From Boletus sp. NGJ (taxonomy: Eukaryota > Basidiomycota > Agaricomycetes > Boletales > Boletaceae), in assembly GCA_019096195.1 (NCBI GenBank), contig JAGTXK010000073.1:1674001-1738000 (forward strand): 64,000 nucleotides of DNA, read 5' to 3'. This document shows positions 21,280 through 33,420 of this stretch, piece by piece; the stretch's first letter is position 1; each line of letters opens with the position of its first letter. Made by a program: the position numbers and the translations under genes. The notes beneath the pieces are model-generated. The model was not told the origin of the DNA. It made no database searches and was given only the letters and a program-made list of their open reading frames with translations.

Positions 21280-23900
21280 CAGTCAGTGGGTGGAAAAGGA
21301 ATGAAATGAGGACATGAAGCCACATAGCCTCTTTGGCAGCATGTGTGTGGCACCAACATACTCACTTTTTGTGGTAGAGAGTGAAACAATTTCTTGTCGC
21401 TTTAAGCTCCATGACACCGCACCTCCATCAATGAGGAATGCATACCCTGAGATGGCATGCCTGTCCTCAGTGACACTGCCATCTGCATTCATATAGCCAG
21501 TGAGTGCTTTCTCTTCTCCAAGTCCACCATAGAGTAGCTTTAAGTTTTTTGTGCCAAGTAGGTAGTGGTAGATTTTTTTTACTGCATTCCAATGTGCCTG
21601 TCTATGGTTCAATGAGAAACAGGATATCTGAGATACTGTATAGGATATGCCAGGTCTGGTCCCAAGTGTGGCATACATAAGTGATCCAATAGCTTCTTAA
21701 TACAGGATGTGTTACATAACAGCATACTTGGCAACAGTGGAGGGTAATTGGCTGGTGGTCAACTTGGTGCTTGGCTCCATGAGTGTCAAGATGGGCTTCA
21801 GTTCATCAAGATTGAAGTAGTGGAGGATTGACTCAATATACATTTGTTGTGAGAGGGACAATGTGCATTCTTCACGATTACACATTACCTCAATTCTGAG
21901 CAGCCAATGGAGTTCACTGAGGTCTATTACCTTGACAAACTGTGTGAGTTGGGTCTTGATAGTGGCAATGAGCTCAGTGGTAGTGGTAGCAACTGTGCAG
22001 TCATCAACGTGTATAATGATGATAGTGAAGGAGCTGCTGGCACACTTTACGAATACCACTTGATCGGCTTCACACTGTTGAAAGCGAAGGTTAGTTACTA
22101 GGATAGTAACTAACTTCTGGTACCATTGACAACCACTCTGCTTTAATCCATAGAGCATCTTTCTAGGTGGCATACATGCCATGGATGGATAGGATCAGCA
22201 TATCCAGATGGCTGGCACATGTAGATCTGCTTGTTACCATGTAATTCACCATTTAGATATGCTTCCATTATATCGACTTGATGGAGTTCAAGGTTGAGGC
22301 AAGCTTGGCAATAGGGGCATATGTATCGAAGTAGTCAATATCAGATACCTGTGAAAATCCTTGGGCAACAAGGCATGCTTTGTGATGGATGATATTTCCT
22401 GTGGTGTCCTTTTTCATGTGAAATATCCATTTCGATCTGACCAGGTTTGCGCCAGAGGGAAGCTTGGTGAGCTCCCAGATACTGGCATTTTGAGCTCTTC
22501 ACATATGCCCTGTTTCCATTGGGGCTAGTTAGGGTGGCATCAGATATCAGCAAGGGTGGTAGGCTTGAGTGCTTCAGCTATGGTACTTGCTTGTTCAATG
22601 AGCATGGTTAGTTCACAGTTGTCGTAATCGAGCTCATACCTGGTGTCGATTGCACTGAGGATCTGCTCTGCCATTTCCTCTGCTTCAAGAATAGTAGAGA
22701 ATGGTGTAGGCAGTTTTTCAGCAATGACATCAGAAGCCTGAATGCCACAAGGGAGTGAGATTGAGGTGGCCTTTCCAGCAATAATGTTGAGTATTTGCTG
22801 GCTGGGCTTTCAAAGATGCTTGTTGTGTGATTTGAGCTCAGGGTTGCTAATGGGAGGATTGTGAGGTGTGGGCAGCAGTGATGCAAATGGTGATGGAAGC
22901 GGTGTCAACAGTAACAATGGGATGTCATGTGCAGGTAGCATAGTGGCATTACCGGGGGATTTGGTGGGATTTGGTGGGGGCAGTGTGACAGGTGGTGTGG
23001 CTATGTTGAGGTACTGTTGTCTAAGGTGGCAATTGGTTCCTCCCCCTTAACAGCACTAGGCACAGCATCAAAATACACATTGTGCTCAATGGTCACAGAG
23101 CATTTCGACAGCCAATAGATGTGGCAGGCGTTTTCTATATGGTTGTTAATCCCTAACCATTAGCCAGCTTCAACATGGCCACCCAGCTTCGATCCAGTGC
23201 CAGTGTTGACATAAACAACAGCTCCCCAGTCTTGCAAATGAGTTAGGTTGGGTACATGCCCCAGTGTGACTTCATAGGGTGAATGGCCCTTGAGCATCTT
23301 GATAGGTGTTCAATTTTTTAACCACACTGCATGCCTCACCACTTCTCCCCACAGATGCCTTGGTAGTCTGCTCATGTGCAACATCATGCAGATTTTTTCT
23401 AGAATGATCTGGTTGAGTCACTCAGCCACACCATTGTGCTGTGGGGTGTCATGCACTATAAAGTGTTGTGCTATGCCTTGGCATTGAAGATACAAGGTAA
23501 ATTCCTTCCCTTGATATTCTCCCCCTTGATCTAAGTGGAGGAGTTTTATCTTTGCTGTAAGCTGATGATCTAGCCAGGCTTCAAATCCATAGTATGCTTT
23601 GAAGGTGTCGCTCTTCTGGCACAGCAGGTGTGGGTGGATAAGGCAAGTATGGTCATTAGTAAAGGTGACATAGTATCTCCATCTGCCTAACATGGTGACT
23701 GGTGCTAGTCTCCAGATATTGGTATAGACGACATTGCCAGTTCCATTAGTGCACAGTCCTTCATATTGCTTTATGATGGGTTTTTGTATTGCCTTTGCAT
23801 ATACACATGATTCACAAAAGATGTTGGGTACAGTGAGGTCGAATTCAAGTCCACTGACCAAACCTTTTTTAGCAAGTCAATGAGCAGCAGATGGTATAAT
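21280..23900 (-). pseudogene. integrase, reverse transcriptase and RNase H regions of the Copia element (fossil)
   Basis: On the minus strand the pre-integrase and integrase part (about 23861-23000) contains LHLDQGGEYQGKEF and HDTPQHNGVAE. The reverse transcriptase part (about 22180-21710) contains YGLKQSGCQWYQKL and IHVDDCTVA. The RNase H part (about 21678-21283) contains GYMNADGSVTEDRHAISGY and LSTTKSEYVGATHM. These are the standard Copia pol signatures. The region is broken in many places. Confidence 0.85.
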
Positions 23901-24219
23901 GTGGCCTATGTGATGGTGTAGTTCCATCACAGTAATCTTTTTCATGGTGGTGGCACTATCCTCCCCTTCATGTATGATGTGATATAGGCCCTTTGTAGAT
24001 CATAGTATGTGGCCAATTGTTGTTCCATCAGCATCATGAATGGTATAGAAGCCTTTAGCAAAGGTCATTGAGAGACCCATTTCATCGAGCCAGCTGATTG
24101 ACACTTATTTGTACCCCACTTCTTGTGAGTACAGAACTTCTGTTAGACGTAGCTTGGATGTTTTTAGCTCATTTGGTATCTTGATAATTAGGTTGCCAAC
24201 TGCAGTGGCACTGAATTTT

Positions 24220-25472
24220 TGCTAATTCATGGTGGCAAATGATTTTGGGGGGATCATCTGTAGGTTTAGCATGCAGTCACAATCTGGGCAAATGTAACAA
24301 GTGGTACCCAAGTCATACAAAATGGTGTGGTGAGGACTCTGCAGGTGACCACTGGTCTGTATAGCAACATTCTCCAGGTCGTCTATATGGGGGTATGAGG
24401 GACCAGCATCATCGGTCAATGTTTCTTTGTTACTGGCCTTGGTTGCTTGTCCTTCCTCATCCAAGTCCCACTAACAGTTGTCAGGACTGTCTTCTTCAAT
24501 GACTGAGAACCAGTCCTCATTCTCGTCTAATGCTGCTGATGACAAGTCTAGCAGGAAACTGTCATTGTTGTTGTCAATTACTCCAAATACTCCATCTTTG
24601 GAGTTGGTGTCAAGCTTGACAACATTGGCACTATCACTCAGGTGAGCTGCCTTCTGTTTGCTCTCACTTTTTGAGGTTTGGTTGCAGTTTTTAGCTAGGT
24701 GTTGGTCCAATCTACAGGTCCAACACAAGTGCTTTGGCTGTTTACCATGCTTTCCTCTGCCTCATCCTTTCTCTCTGGTGGACAATGTCACAGTCATTGC
24801 TTCATCATGGTCTTTGATGTCCATCCTAGTGGCATATTTTCCCCTTTGTTGTTCAGCTTCTTCGGTAATAAGTGAGATTAGGATGTCAGGTTCTATTGTT
24901 TTGGTGGAGCTAAATAGCCGAGTGGTCACAAGCTGACTAGAGGCAAAGTTTGCAAGGGATCCAGGTAGTGACTTCATGATAGTCAATTTATAATTCTTTT
25001 TATCAATGTCTACCCCCACTGATGCTAGCTCCTCGCACTTTGTCTGCAGTCTGTCCAAAAAATGATGGACTTCACCACCTTTTGACATCCTGGAGTGTAG
25101 GAATTGGGTATATAGGTCTGTCTGAGTATACATTCCCTTTTTCGTGTATTTGCGCACAATCTCATCCCACATGGCTTTGACAGGAGAGAGTTTCCTGATT
25201 TTCAGTGTGGTTGAGTCCAGGATCTGCTGGATAAGCAGGTGTTTCAAGATGCTTTCATTCTTACGCCATTTCATTATCTCCTCAGTCTCTATTATCAACA
25301 TGGGGGTGTTATAGTTTGGTTTGGGGGAAGTTCCATTAAAGTTCCTCCACATATCCTTCACTTTGACAGTGACTTGGAAATAGAAGGTGAATATCATCCA
25401 ATTTGTGCTTTTTATATCAAGTTTGGGCATGTTGTTGGGCAATGTATCAGTAGTGACAGGAACAGTTGACAT
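24220..25472 (-). pseudogene. gag and protease regions of the Copia element (fossil)
   Basis: The gag part (25472-24762) starts MSTVPVTTDTLPNNMPKLD and has the Copia gag features LHSRMSKGGEVHHFLDRL and LASVGVDIDKKNYKLTIM. A zinc knuckle (CWTCRLDQHLAKNC) follows near 24725. The protease-like segment near 24320 carries HTILYDLGTTCYI. This is a typical Copia N-terminal half. It is a fossil and broken. Confidence 0.8.
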
Positions 25473-25525
25473 CAGTGTAAAAGTAGTGAGCTGTTAATTT
25501 CTTCTGTATTTAGAGGTGTGAAACA

Positions 25526-25540
25526 GCAGGGCTCATAACC
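25526..25540 (-). other. Copia primer-binding site matching the tRNA-iMet anticodon arm
   Basis: Directly after the 5' LTR, the minus strand reads GGTTATGAGCCCTGC. Its complement, GCAGGGCTCATAACC, equals the anticodon arm of yeast-type initiator tRNA-Met. Drosophila copia and several fungal Copia elements are known to prime from a half-tRNA cut in this arm, not from the tRNA 3' end, so this is a family-typical site. Confidence 0.8.
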
Positions 25541-25899
25541 TGTTAGATATCAAAGACCAAGTGGGAAACAAGAGTGTGGCTAGTAAAGTATACTCAGTTG
25601 TTGTGCAATGCAACAGACTGACTTGTATTCACCTAGTAAAGTAAACTATGTACAGTGTAAGTCAAATGGGAGGGTAATAAGTAGAGTAGTAGCTCACCTC
25701 GGTTGTTGTGTGATGCAATGGACTGAGAAGAGCGATTGCTCATTCCTACATATATAAGATACCATGGCTAAAAGTTTAAAAGATATCCCAAACTGCTGAA
25801 AGGGGGTGGTGTAGCATACTACATCACAAGTGAACACATGGTGCATAGAATATAATTGGTGGTAATCACAAGAGTGGAGCATACACTTGTATTCTGACA
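25541..25899 (-). repeat. 5' LTR of the Copia element
   Basis: 359 nt. It matches the 3' LTR but holds about 108 extra nt, seemingly a partial duplication around the GTTGTTGTG(C/T)AATGCAA words followed by unrelated sequence (about 25618-25700). Confidence 0.8.
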
Positions 25900-26279
25900 T
25901 GATAGTGGTAATGATTAATGTATAGTATGTTCCTCATGTATCCAAGCATGCACACACTGTATGTTCACACTATTCTAGCATGGGTTCTCACTAACATCAC
26001 AGCAGACAGACTAGAATGCCATAACCATCTTGTTCTTCCAAATATGTGAAAAAATGTCATAATATACTATCTAATATTTATATGGTCATTTTGGAGATAA
26101 GTCTCAAACTTGAAATCATATATTGGATTGGATAATGATACCATAATTTAGAGGCTGTCTCTATGATCATTATGAGCCCTTAATCATGAAAATCTGGGAT
26201 TACATTCTTGAGATAAAAATCAAACAAGAGTGTTGTAGGTATCTATCTTGGATCATGATTAAGATGATGTTTTGGGACC

Positions 26280-26847
26280 TTGGGAGTATCACCAATGGAT
26301 TTGGAGGGTCCAAAACTCCTGGAAAAAATGATTAGGCAAGCTGAGCCACACTGCAAAGCAGCAAGGCAAGGCATTATTGTTGGTAAGGCATTAACACTAT
26401 ACTGGCTTGAGTGCCTACACTATTTTGATCATGAAAATCAACATCACCTTTGGCTACTTCACTATCTCTTTCTTGCAAAGATTAATGCAGACTGTGCTAC
26501 ATTCTATGTAGAATGGAATGCACATCTAATTTCTAGTAAAGAACACAATCAGAGTTCCAATATATGTGCAATTCTATGTTTGAACTATAGCATTATATGA
26601 CAGTTATTATCTTCAGAATATGCACCTTTTGGGACAGCTTGAGCATGGACTCTACATAAATGATGAAATCACTCTCCATCCAGATGTTTTAAATCACTAC
26701 TATGACATGCAACATAAAACTGCCAATGAACATGTAGAGGGTGGGGAAAATGAGTGGGAGAATGTGGATGTAGATGAGGCTATACCTCAACATGCTCATC
26801 TTTCTACTCTAATAGTAGAAGAACAGGCAAACACAATTTCTACATGA
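26280..26847 (+). pseudogene. relic resembling fungal integrase-core (rve_3-like) genes
   Basis: Two adjacent plus-strand blocks read HLWLLHYLFLAKINADCATFY, EWNAHLISSKEHNQSSN, then FGTA/LGQLEHGLYIND and LHPDVLNHYYD. From memory, IWLLHxLFLxxIN followed by W(N)xHK/L and a DVL-type tail is the C-terminal half of an integrase-core protein family that is widespread in Agaricomycete genomes, of unknown role and often linked to mobile DNA. The N-terminal catalytic portion is not readable here. It is a broken remnant. Identification is by pattern only. Confidence 0.4.
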
Positions 26848-26849
26848 AG

Positions 26850-28950
26850 CTGCTGAAGTTTCACAGCAAGTTAATTCCTTTGATCAACAGAATTTGGAGG
26901 ATACATTTATTGTAGCCCTACATGAAATTCAGGACCATGGTCAGGGGAGTGAGCACTCGAGCAAAGCAAGAGTGTGAGCAGGATAGTGTAGGATGGGTTG
27001 CCAGATAGGTATTACGTAGACTGAGGGCAACCAGCACTCAACCATCTATTTTGTCCAGGGACTCATCAGACCTCTCGTGAATAGATAAAAAGAATTTCTT
27101 GACTCTTATCTGTACTTGTACAGGAAAGAGTCATGCATGAATCATTAATAAAATGTGGAAGAGTGGAGATAGATGCAGCAGAAATTAAAATCAGATCTTG
27201 CTGGTATCACTTGGATCTTTCCGGTTTTTAATTAGGTTAGACAAGCCAAGCTGAGCTGTGAAGCAGCAAGGTGAGGCATTAAAGCTGGTAAGGTGATAAC
27301 ACTTTTTGTCTTAGCAAGGGATTACCTTTTTGGGCCATGATAGAGTACTTGACTACCAGTCATATATCACAACACTGGTGGTGTATAGCCTTAGCTACCA
27401 CCCTACCACTTGTCTACACTAAAGGCCTGATTATGGGTTTCAACCTTTTGGTCTCATCAGTAGGAGCACACACCACTAAATCCACACTATCTTAGGATAT
27501 ACTAATCGAAACTAGTACGGCTCACCATGATTTTGTATTATCCTGGGTAGACTGATGGGAGAATATCCTTTTTTGGGCCAAACACAGTACAATTGGTTCA
27601 AAGCTATACTAAGTAGTTCTTTACCACAGCCATTTGAAACCTGCCATCATAGATCATTGCTGGTTGGACCAAGTATTAGTCAGCTGTGTTATATCTGGTG
27701 AATACCAGAAGCCACATCCCATTTGGCTCGTTAGATAACTGATCATGTGACTGTGGAAACTGACCACAGACCTAAGTTGAAGTAGGGCCTGCTTCCTGGC
27801 TTAGGTTAGATTAGGTTATGAGACTGTTTGCTGGATTCCTAGGTAGAATTTGAACCCTAACCATAATCATAAAAAGGCTGAATTAGGAAGGTAGGGTTCC
27901 ATATATAGTAAGGCCCTATAAACCTAATTTAAATATACAATATAATGGAGCAAGATTGAACTCTACATTGGAGTAGCAAGCAAGTATATTATTTAAATTA
28001 TAAGATGAATTTCTATGGTGGCAATTGTTCACAGAATGCTATATTGTGTGAGGGTATTACTAATTGGCCTGAAGGTGTCCAGGATGCTCATATGTGTGGT
28101 ATGGTTACATGACATCATAAGATTGACATTCACACATATATAAGGTGAGTCAGGTTTACTAATATCCACATGCACCATGTACACTACCCAGATTGCACAG
28201 GCAGGGTGATCAAACTCTGAAATTGGTTAGCTGAACTCACTGCAGACATGGACATCCCAGACTCCTGCTTGCATATGCCAGCCCTATTAGACAGATTGGA
28301 AGCTGATAAAGTGGGCATCATGGACACCTGCTTGCATGTTTGGGGTGATCAGATGAACTCACCTCATACATGTGGGCATCACTGACACCTGCTCACTTAT
28401 GCTGCTGCATGCATGCCACATTGTGCTTGGTTGTGATGCACTCCTGCCTGCAGGCATCCACGACACCTTCATTTTAAGAATGAGAACAGAAACAAGAAAA
28501 ATGTGAGACACACTGTGCACACAGGTGTCCTAGATGCCCCTGCCCCTCTGACTGCTTTTCAAAAATGCTGAAATGATTGCTTCTGCAGTGACAGCGTCTG
28601 AGACCCCCTGAATGGGATGCAATTTGTACAGGTTAACTAATGATGGAGATTTCTAGATTTGAACTCACATTCAAAGAGTGACATGGATCTTGAAGTGTCC
28701 AGCTGATTGATCAAATGACATGTCAGTTCACTGTTTGATCATGGTGACTACTAATAGCATCAGGGTGAGGGTTGATACTTATACTATAAAAAGGTGACTG
28801 GTCCAGTACTGATCTGATTGATTCTCGCTAAGGCCTACCCTCTCTATCAGCACAGCACTCCTCATTCTTGGAAAAACAGATAGCTTACCTTGGAATTGCA
28901 TGGTCTGGCAGGGCCTCACAAAAGTCACGAGCATTTCTTGGACAACTCTA
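26850..28950. other. no gene recognised; contains a short direct repeat
   Basis: No convincing coding frame on either strand. A segment of about 65 nt at 26333-26400 (CAAGCTGAGCC...AAGCAGCAAGGCAAGGCATT) has a diverged copy at 27240-27305 (CCAAGCTGAGC...AAGCAGCAAGGTGAGGCATT), about 900 nt downstream. The last part (from 28200) holds the first members of the GGCATC..GACACCTG motif family described separately. Confidence 0.4.
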
Positions 28951-30561
28951 GACTATGTGGATCCAGATTCACCCTCTTCCAACCTCAAGGAATGGTCAGT
29001 CTTGGTCACTGACAGCATCAAGATCTATGCACAGAACCTTTGAAGTCAATCACCAACATTGCACATTCAGTATTTCAGAAGGATGTTTACTGATAACAAC
29101 ACAGCGGGCCAACACACATGGGCTGATTTCATCAAGTTGAGCATTTGGATGTGGAAGTTCAATCAGATAGTTGACAATGTATTCAAGGACAGCAAAGTTA
29201 CCCTGTATGAGGCAATAGCTCAGGTGAAATCAAATGTAGTATGTACTATCTACAACTCTACCAACTCACAACTAATGACAATAGCTTCCCAACCTTGAGG
29301 ATGTGCAGGTTTATACCTCAGTTAGATAAACCTCATGTCGACTCTATTCAGGGATGACATTTTTCAAAAAGACTCACTTTTCTTGGTCGTAGAGATCAAG
29401 GACTTCTCTGATGCGGTCATCGTCAACACATAGCATAGGTATAGAAAGGGGTTGAAGTGGGAGGCAACCATAGTCACAAAGCAATGGCAGAAGTTGGATG
29501 AAGCCTGGGCTAGTAAGTTTAATCACTCGGATCAGTACATTACACACAGCTTGATATCACACAGAGATTCAGTGAGGGGCTCAACTCCCCATCAAAATGC
29601 TCAAAATGTATTTAGAGCAAATTCACAAGCAGTTGACAGTCCTCCAGTGATACACTGACAAGGCATTGATCAAGGAAGTCAAAAAGATGCAGCAGACTCT
29701 CCAGGTGCTGTTCATGGAGGTGCAAAATGACAAGACAAACAATGAGCTTCACAACAGTGAGTCTTCATTTGATTACTAGTAGAATTCTAATCAACAATTA
29801 CATATACTTAGCTCTACCTAAGGTCCTCAGGGATGCGCTTCAGAAGTTTGCATCTGCTGAGGACATCCGCAATCTTGAACACTTGGTGACAGCTGTGCTG
29901 GAACACCTTGTCATGGACAAGAACTCAGATGTTTTTGAACTTCCAGATGGTTGGGAGGTGGACATGGCATAGAAAAAGGAAGTTGAGGATCTGGGGTCAT
30001 TGTCACAGCATGAGCTGTGGGAGTATCTTAGGTGTCAGAAAAAGGTCATTCACTTTTTTTAGAAGTTTACTGATCCAAATGGAGTCATTGACCTGTGGTT
30101 GGCGGATGTGGCAAATCCATGCAAGCCCCATTGTCCTCAATGGCACCAACTTATTGGCATTTTTTTGAATGCTTCAATGAGCCTTCAAGGGTTCCCCTGT
30201 GTTACTCATGGATGGGGTGTCAGGATAGGAAAAACATTCCAAGTAATCAAACAAGGATTATTAACAATGCTAGCAGGCGCAGGCAAGATAATGTCCCTAT
30301 TGTCATTCTGTTCAGTGTTCAGGCGTCTGGGACACCCACCCTTCATGCTGCTCACACTATGCTTATTTTGCTATTTTACTCACTGATGCTGCATTATTCG
30401 TGGGTACCCCCAATGCCCACTCAGTGCTGATGCGACAAGGTCACATGGTTATATGCTGTTGTGCATTGCAGGCGTCCCAGATGGCCACACTTGTCATGTG
30501 ATTCTGTGTACTGCATATGTTCCATTGCATGCCCACCTCACACAGGTGTCCTTGACGCCTT
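28249..30561. repeat. dispersed motif family GGCATC-nnn-GACACCTG in both orientations
   Basis: I count eight variants: near 28249 (ACATCCCAGACTCCTGC), 28313, 28374 and 28451 in one orientation, near 28521 (ACAGGTGTCCTAGATGCCC) in the other, then 30320, 30468 and 30541. The first two occur in longer related units (GGGTGATCA..TGAACTCA..ACATG). The motif borders the SNF2-like relic on both sides. Its function is unknown. Confidence 0.5.
29040..30430 (+). pseudogene. decayed SNF2-like ATPase gene fragment
   Basis: Plus-strand coding blocks run from about 29059 to 30290. The early blocks (KLSIWMWKFNQIVDNVFKDS near 29130, AWASKFNHSDQYI near 29500, VLRDALQKFASAEDIRNLEH near 29821) are unrecognised. 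The last block reads PQWHQLIGIF near 30140 followed by GVRIGKTFQVI near 30225. It resembles the start of an SNF2 ATPase (WHQLVG..., DGVGVGKTxQ) where the Gly-Lys-Thr is the Walker A loop. An in-frame TGA lies near 29970 and a TAG near 30060. The helicase core beyond Walker A is not readable. Agaricomycete genomes carry many such SNF2-like copies near transposons. Confidence 0.4.
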
Positions 30562-32450
30562 CTTTTCCCCTTTGCATTTCATAATTCATTCAGGCTAATC
30601 CATCCTCCCTTAGAATTTCTACATTGAATTTTGTCATGGGCTCCTGCATCCCCACATGAATCCATGCGCCAGTGACCAAGGTAATTGGACCACATCCACC
30701 TCATTCAATGCCTGGAAGCAGAAGCAAGCATCCACCAAGCTCAACATCCTGGCCAACATTGTCACCTACCACCTTTAGGTTGACAATGCTTCCACTCTCA
30801 CCATCCATGAGGATGGTCAAACCCTTGTTCCTCACCTAGTGCCATCCATCGCTTCACCGCCAACAACACAAGATCCCAACCGAATAATCACCTTCTCGCT
30901 ATTCCCAAGCTCTAACTCTTCTATTCAAGACATAAGTATTCTGTTCGCTATTTATTCACATTCTGCTGATATATATATATTCACAGGTGCTCAAATTACA
31001 TGGCATCAAGACACTCAAACTCAAAGGTTGGACTCTCCAGAACAAGTGAAAGAAGGTCTTTCAAGAATTCCAGTCCTCCACTCACACCGCTGGCTTGTGT
31101 GTGTTGATCCTCTCCATGGTTGGTCTCATTGGTCTGAACCTTGCATGTGCAAACATTATGATCATTGCAGTAAGTCACTTTCTCTCTGACCTTTGTTTCT
31201 CTCACATAATGACAGGATACCCTATAGTCTGCATTGGACAATGAACAACTCTGTGGTTGCATCTACCGCTATCCGCAGCAGAAGAGAGTGCATTTCTACC
31301 AGCTCATGTCAACAAAGGTACAAGCACAATCAATGCGGTCGAATCAGACGATGAAGTCGAAGTTGTGGGCATGGATCCAAATGACATTGAGATGGATACT
31401 GTTCCCTCACAACACAACAAGTGCAGAACAAAGAAAATATGCGCAAAGGCAACAGGACTGTTGTCGCCTACCTGTCCTTCTACTAAATAACCTCTGCCAA
31501 AGCCACCCCTCCCTCTCCCAACCATTTCAATCTTGACCACCTCCACATCTGCTCCTCCCCACAATCTCCTCTCTCCGTTATGCCTCTGCATACCCCCTGC
31601 TCGCTCTGGTCCTGCCTCAGTCCCAGCTCTTCCTGTGACTCCAGTACATGCTCCTCCTAACGTTATTGAAGCCATCAATGTCTTCATGTGTGAGCTCACA
31701 CCCTCCCATCAACCATCACCTGTCAAAGCTTGGGACCCAGAGACGGATGAGATCCTGCAACGAATATGAGCCGACCCAACTTGGGAAAAAAACCTTGATG
31801 AACTTGCTGAGTTGGAGCAGTTGACCTTCACCACAAAGCCTGCTTGCTCTTCACCCCTCATCTCCCTCTCATTGTCCCCAGATGGTCTTCAGCCAATCAC
31901 TTTCAGTGTTAAACTGTGACCAGCACCATCCGCCAGTGCCATCACTGCTCAGCCTGGTCCATCCAACCGTCCCAAAATCGAATGATTTGACTCACACATA
32001 TCTCTGCTTTTCTTCTCAACAATTTCACTCGTGGATACCTCCAATGTGTTGCACAACTCTGTTTCTACTTCCAGGATGCATATTTTGGCCATGAACTCCA
32101 TGGCTGGAAGGCTGCAACAGTTCACAACCCCCTCTCCACAATCAACCTCAGGCACCACCTTCTGTTCCTCATCACAAACCAGATCATGAATGTGTTCAGG
32201 CTCTTAATGATCTGACTTGCATACTTGAGATGGATTCAATTAATTTAGAGCAATGGTTGATTGACATTGGACTTCAGATGGGAATTCCAGGCAAGATTGT
32301 CACTTGGCGCACATTTGGACACTCTCTTTTATTTTATGATATATGGCCAATAGCAAACATTCTCAATTTCTTTCAACTATTTACATATACAATAATAGGA
32401 AAAAGTATATTCAATCTACACATTTTCCTTTTCTGACTCTTCTAACTCTT
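30560..32450 (+). other. decayed region with Ser/Pro-rich reading frames, no gene recognised
   Basis: Short plus-strand frames near 31533-31890 are rich in Pro and Ser and include VIEAINVFMCELTP and DPETDEILQRI, interrupted by stops. Nothing matches a family I know. An AT dinucleotide run lies near 30970. The region may be the degenerate 5' part of the tyrosine recombinase element further downstream, but I cannot show this. Confidence 0.3.
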
Positions 32451-33420
32451 TACATAAATCCTCTACTCTTAGAATAGGACGAAGACTAGGTTGTTGTCCA
32501 AGCTGCATGATGGCTCTACCATGAACTGCAATTTTGAATCTCTTGTGATCTCCATTGACTGGTAGGTATTTCCATCATTGGAAGTTGATCTGCTTTGTAC
32601 ACCACATGTGATCACTTTCAGTATATGGTATCCATGTCAAAGAGAAAAACTTTGTTTGTAGTTCTGCTCTAACCAGGTTTAGTCTTGCTGATGGGAGATG
32701 ACCTAGCAATCCAATGTAGGTCCTGAAGTAGTGTGCCTTGCCAAAGTTCTCTTCAGCATACTAAGGAATTGTGAGAGGAAAGAAGTGATCGAAGTGAATG
32801 TGCCCAGCAGTGTTATCTAGAATTGGATGTTAAACTGGTATGAAAGAAAGCTGAAGGTTCATATAGAGATCTTCAACTGCTTGTTGTTTGATGGCATGTT
32901 CTGTTTCCAGTCCTCTCAGAATTGATAGGACATTTACCAATTCAAAGTTGATTAGCATTGAGCAAATGGCGAACTTCATTGATGCTTCCTTGTTCATCTG
33001 CTTGTGCAATGAACTGGGGAGTAAAAGTCTTTGCCTAAGAAATGCATAGACAATGAGTTCAATTGTCAACAGCAATATTGCATAAGAAGTAGACTCCAAA
33101 GTCATACATAAGAGGAGTTGTGATGGCATTGGGATCTTGTGGGTCGTCATCTTCATCAAGGAGTACTTCTGGGCAAGCTTCCTTGGTGAGACCAAGAGTG
33201 TGATAAAGAGGAGTGCAATGGGCTCTATTGAGAATCCAAATAATGATTGCACCTAGGGCCAGGGAGTTTTCAGAAGCACAATCCTGGAGACTTGTTAAAT
33301 TGAAGTTTTGAATGACAATAAAGACAGCAGCAAGACGAAGCCATTTGAAATGCCTAAATAAGAAAGTGGTTAGAAAAGGAACAGATTTAAGCAAGGGAGA
33401 AAGAGAACTGACCACCAATC
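32450..33420 (-). pseudogene. unidentified conserved Agaricomycete-type gene, decayed
   Basis: On the minus strand a long coding signal runs from about 33418 to 32450. The first part reads FKWLRLAAVFIVIQNFN, GLTKEACPEVLLDEDDDPQD and LMYDFGVYFLCNIAV. After a frame change near 33060 it continues ELIVYAFLRQRLLLPSSL and AIKQQAVEDLYMNLQLSFIP. Then, in a third frame, it reads LDNTAGHIHFDHFFPLTIP, FGKAHYFRTYIGLLGHLPSA and FFSLTWIPYTESDHMWCTKQ. In-frame TAG/TAA/TGA codons are present near 32840, 32765 and 32580. The compositional quality is that of a real conserved protein with few breaks. I believe I have seen this family in Agaricomycetes but cannot name a function; some segments are hydrophobic. 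Confidence 0.5.

Larger units (their letters stand above)
20780..25899 (-). mobile_element. Copia (Ty1/Copia) LTR retrotransposon, fossil
   Basis: A minus-strand Ty1/Copia element with LTRs at 25541-25899 (5') and 20780-21030 (3'), both beginning TGTCAGAATAC and ending ATATCTAACA. The flanking five bases are TAATA on the left and TGATA on the right, a target duplication with one transition. Parts in order: gag with a zinc knuckle, protease, integrase, reverse transcriptase and RNase H, the Copia order. A purine tract (TTGAGGGGGAG) precedes the 3' LTR. The LTRs differ at many positions and the body is CpG-poor, so it is old. It is broken, with more than ten breaks. Confidence 0.9.

Noticed and set aside
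26280-26847. Polinton or retroviral integrase
   Set aside because: The residues seen fit the fungal integrase-core family's C-terminal half. No capsid, polymerase or LTR is near, so no virus-like element can be claimed.
27840-27870. tRNA-like B-box words (GGGTTCAAATTC on the minus strand)
   Set aside because: No matching A-box, acceptor stem or cloverleaf could be drawn around it. A similar word near 28655 also fails.
28140-28560. CRISPR-like array
   Set aside because: The repeated motif is degenerate, irregularly spaced and in both orientations. The organism is a fungus.
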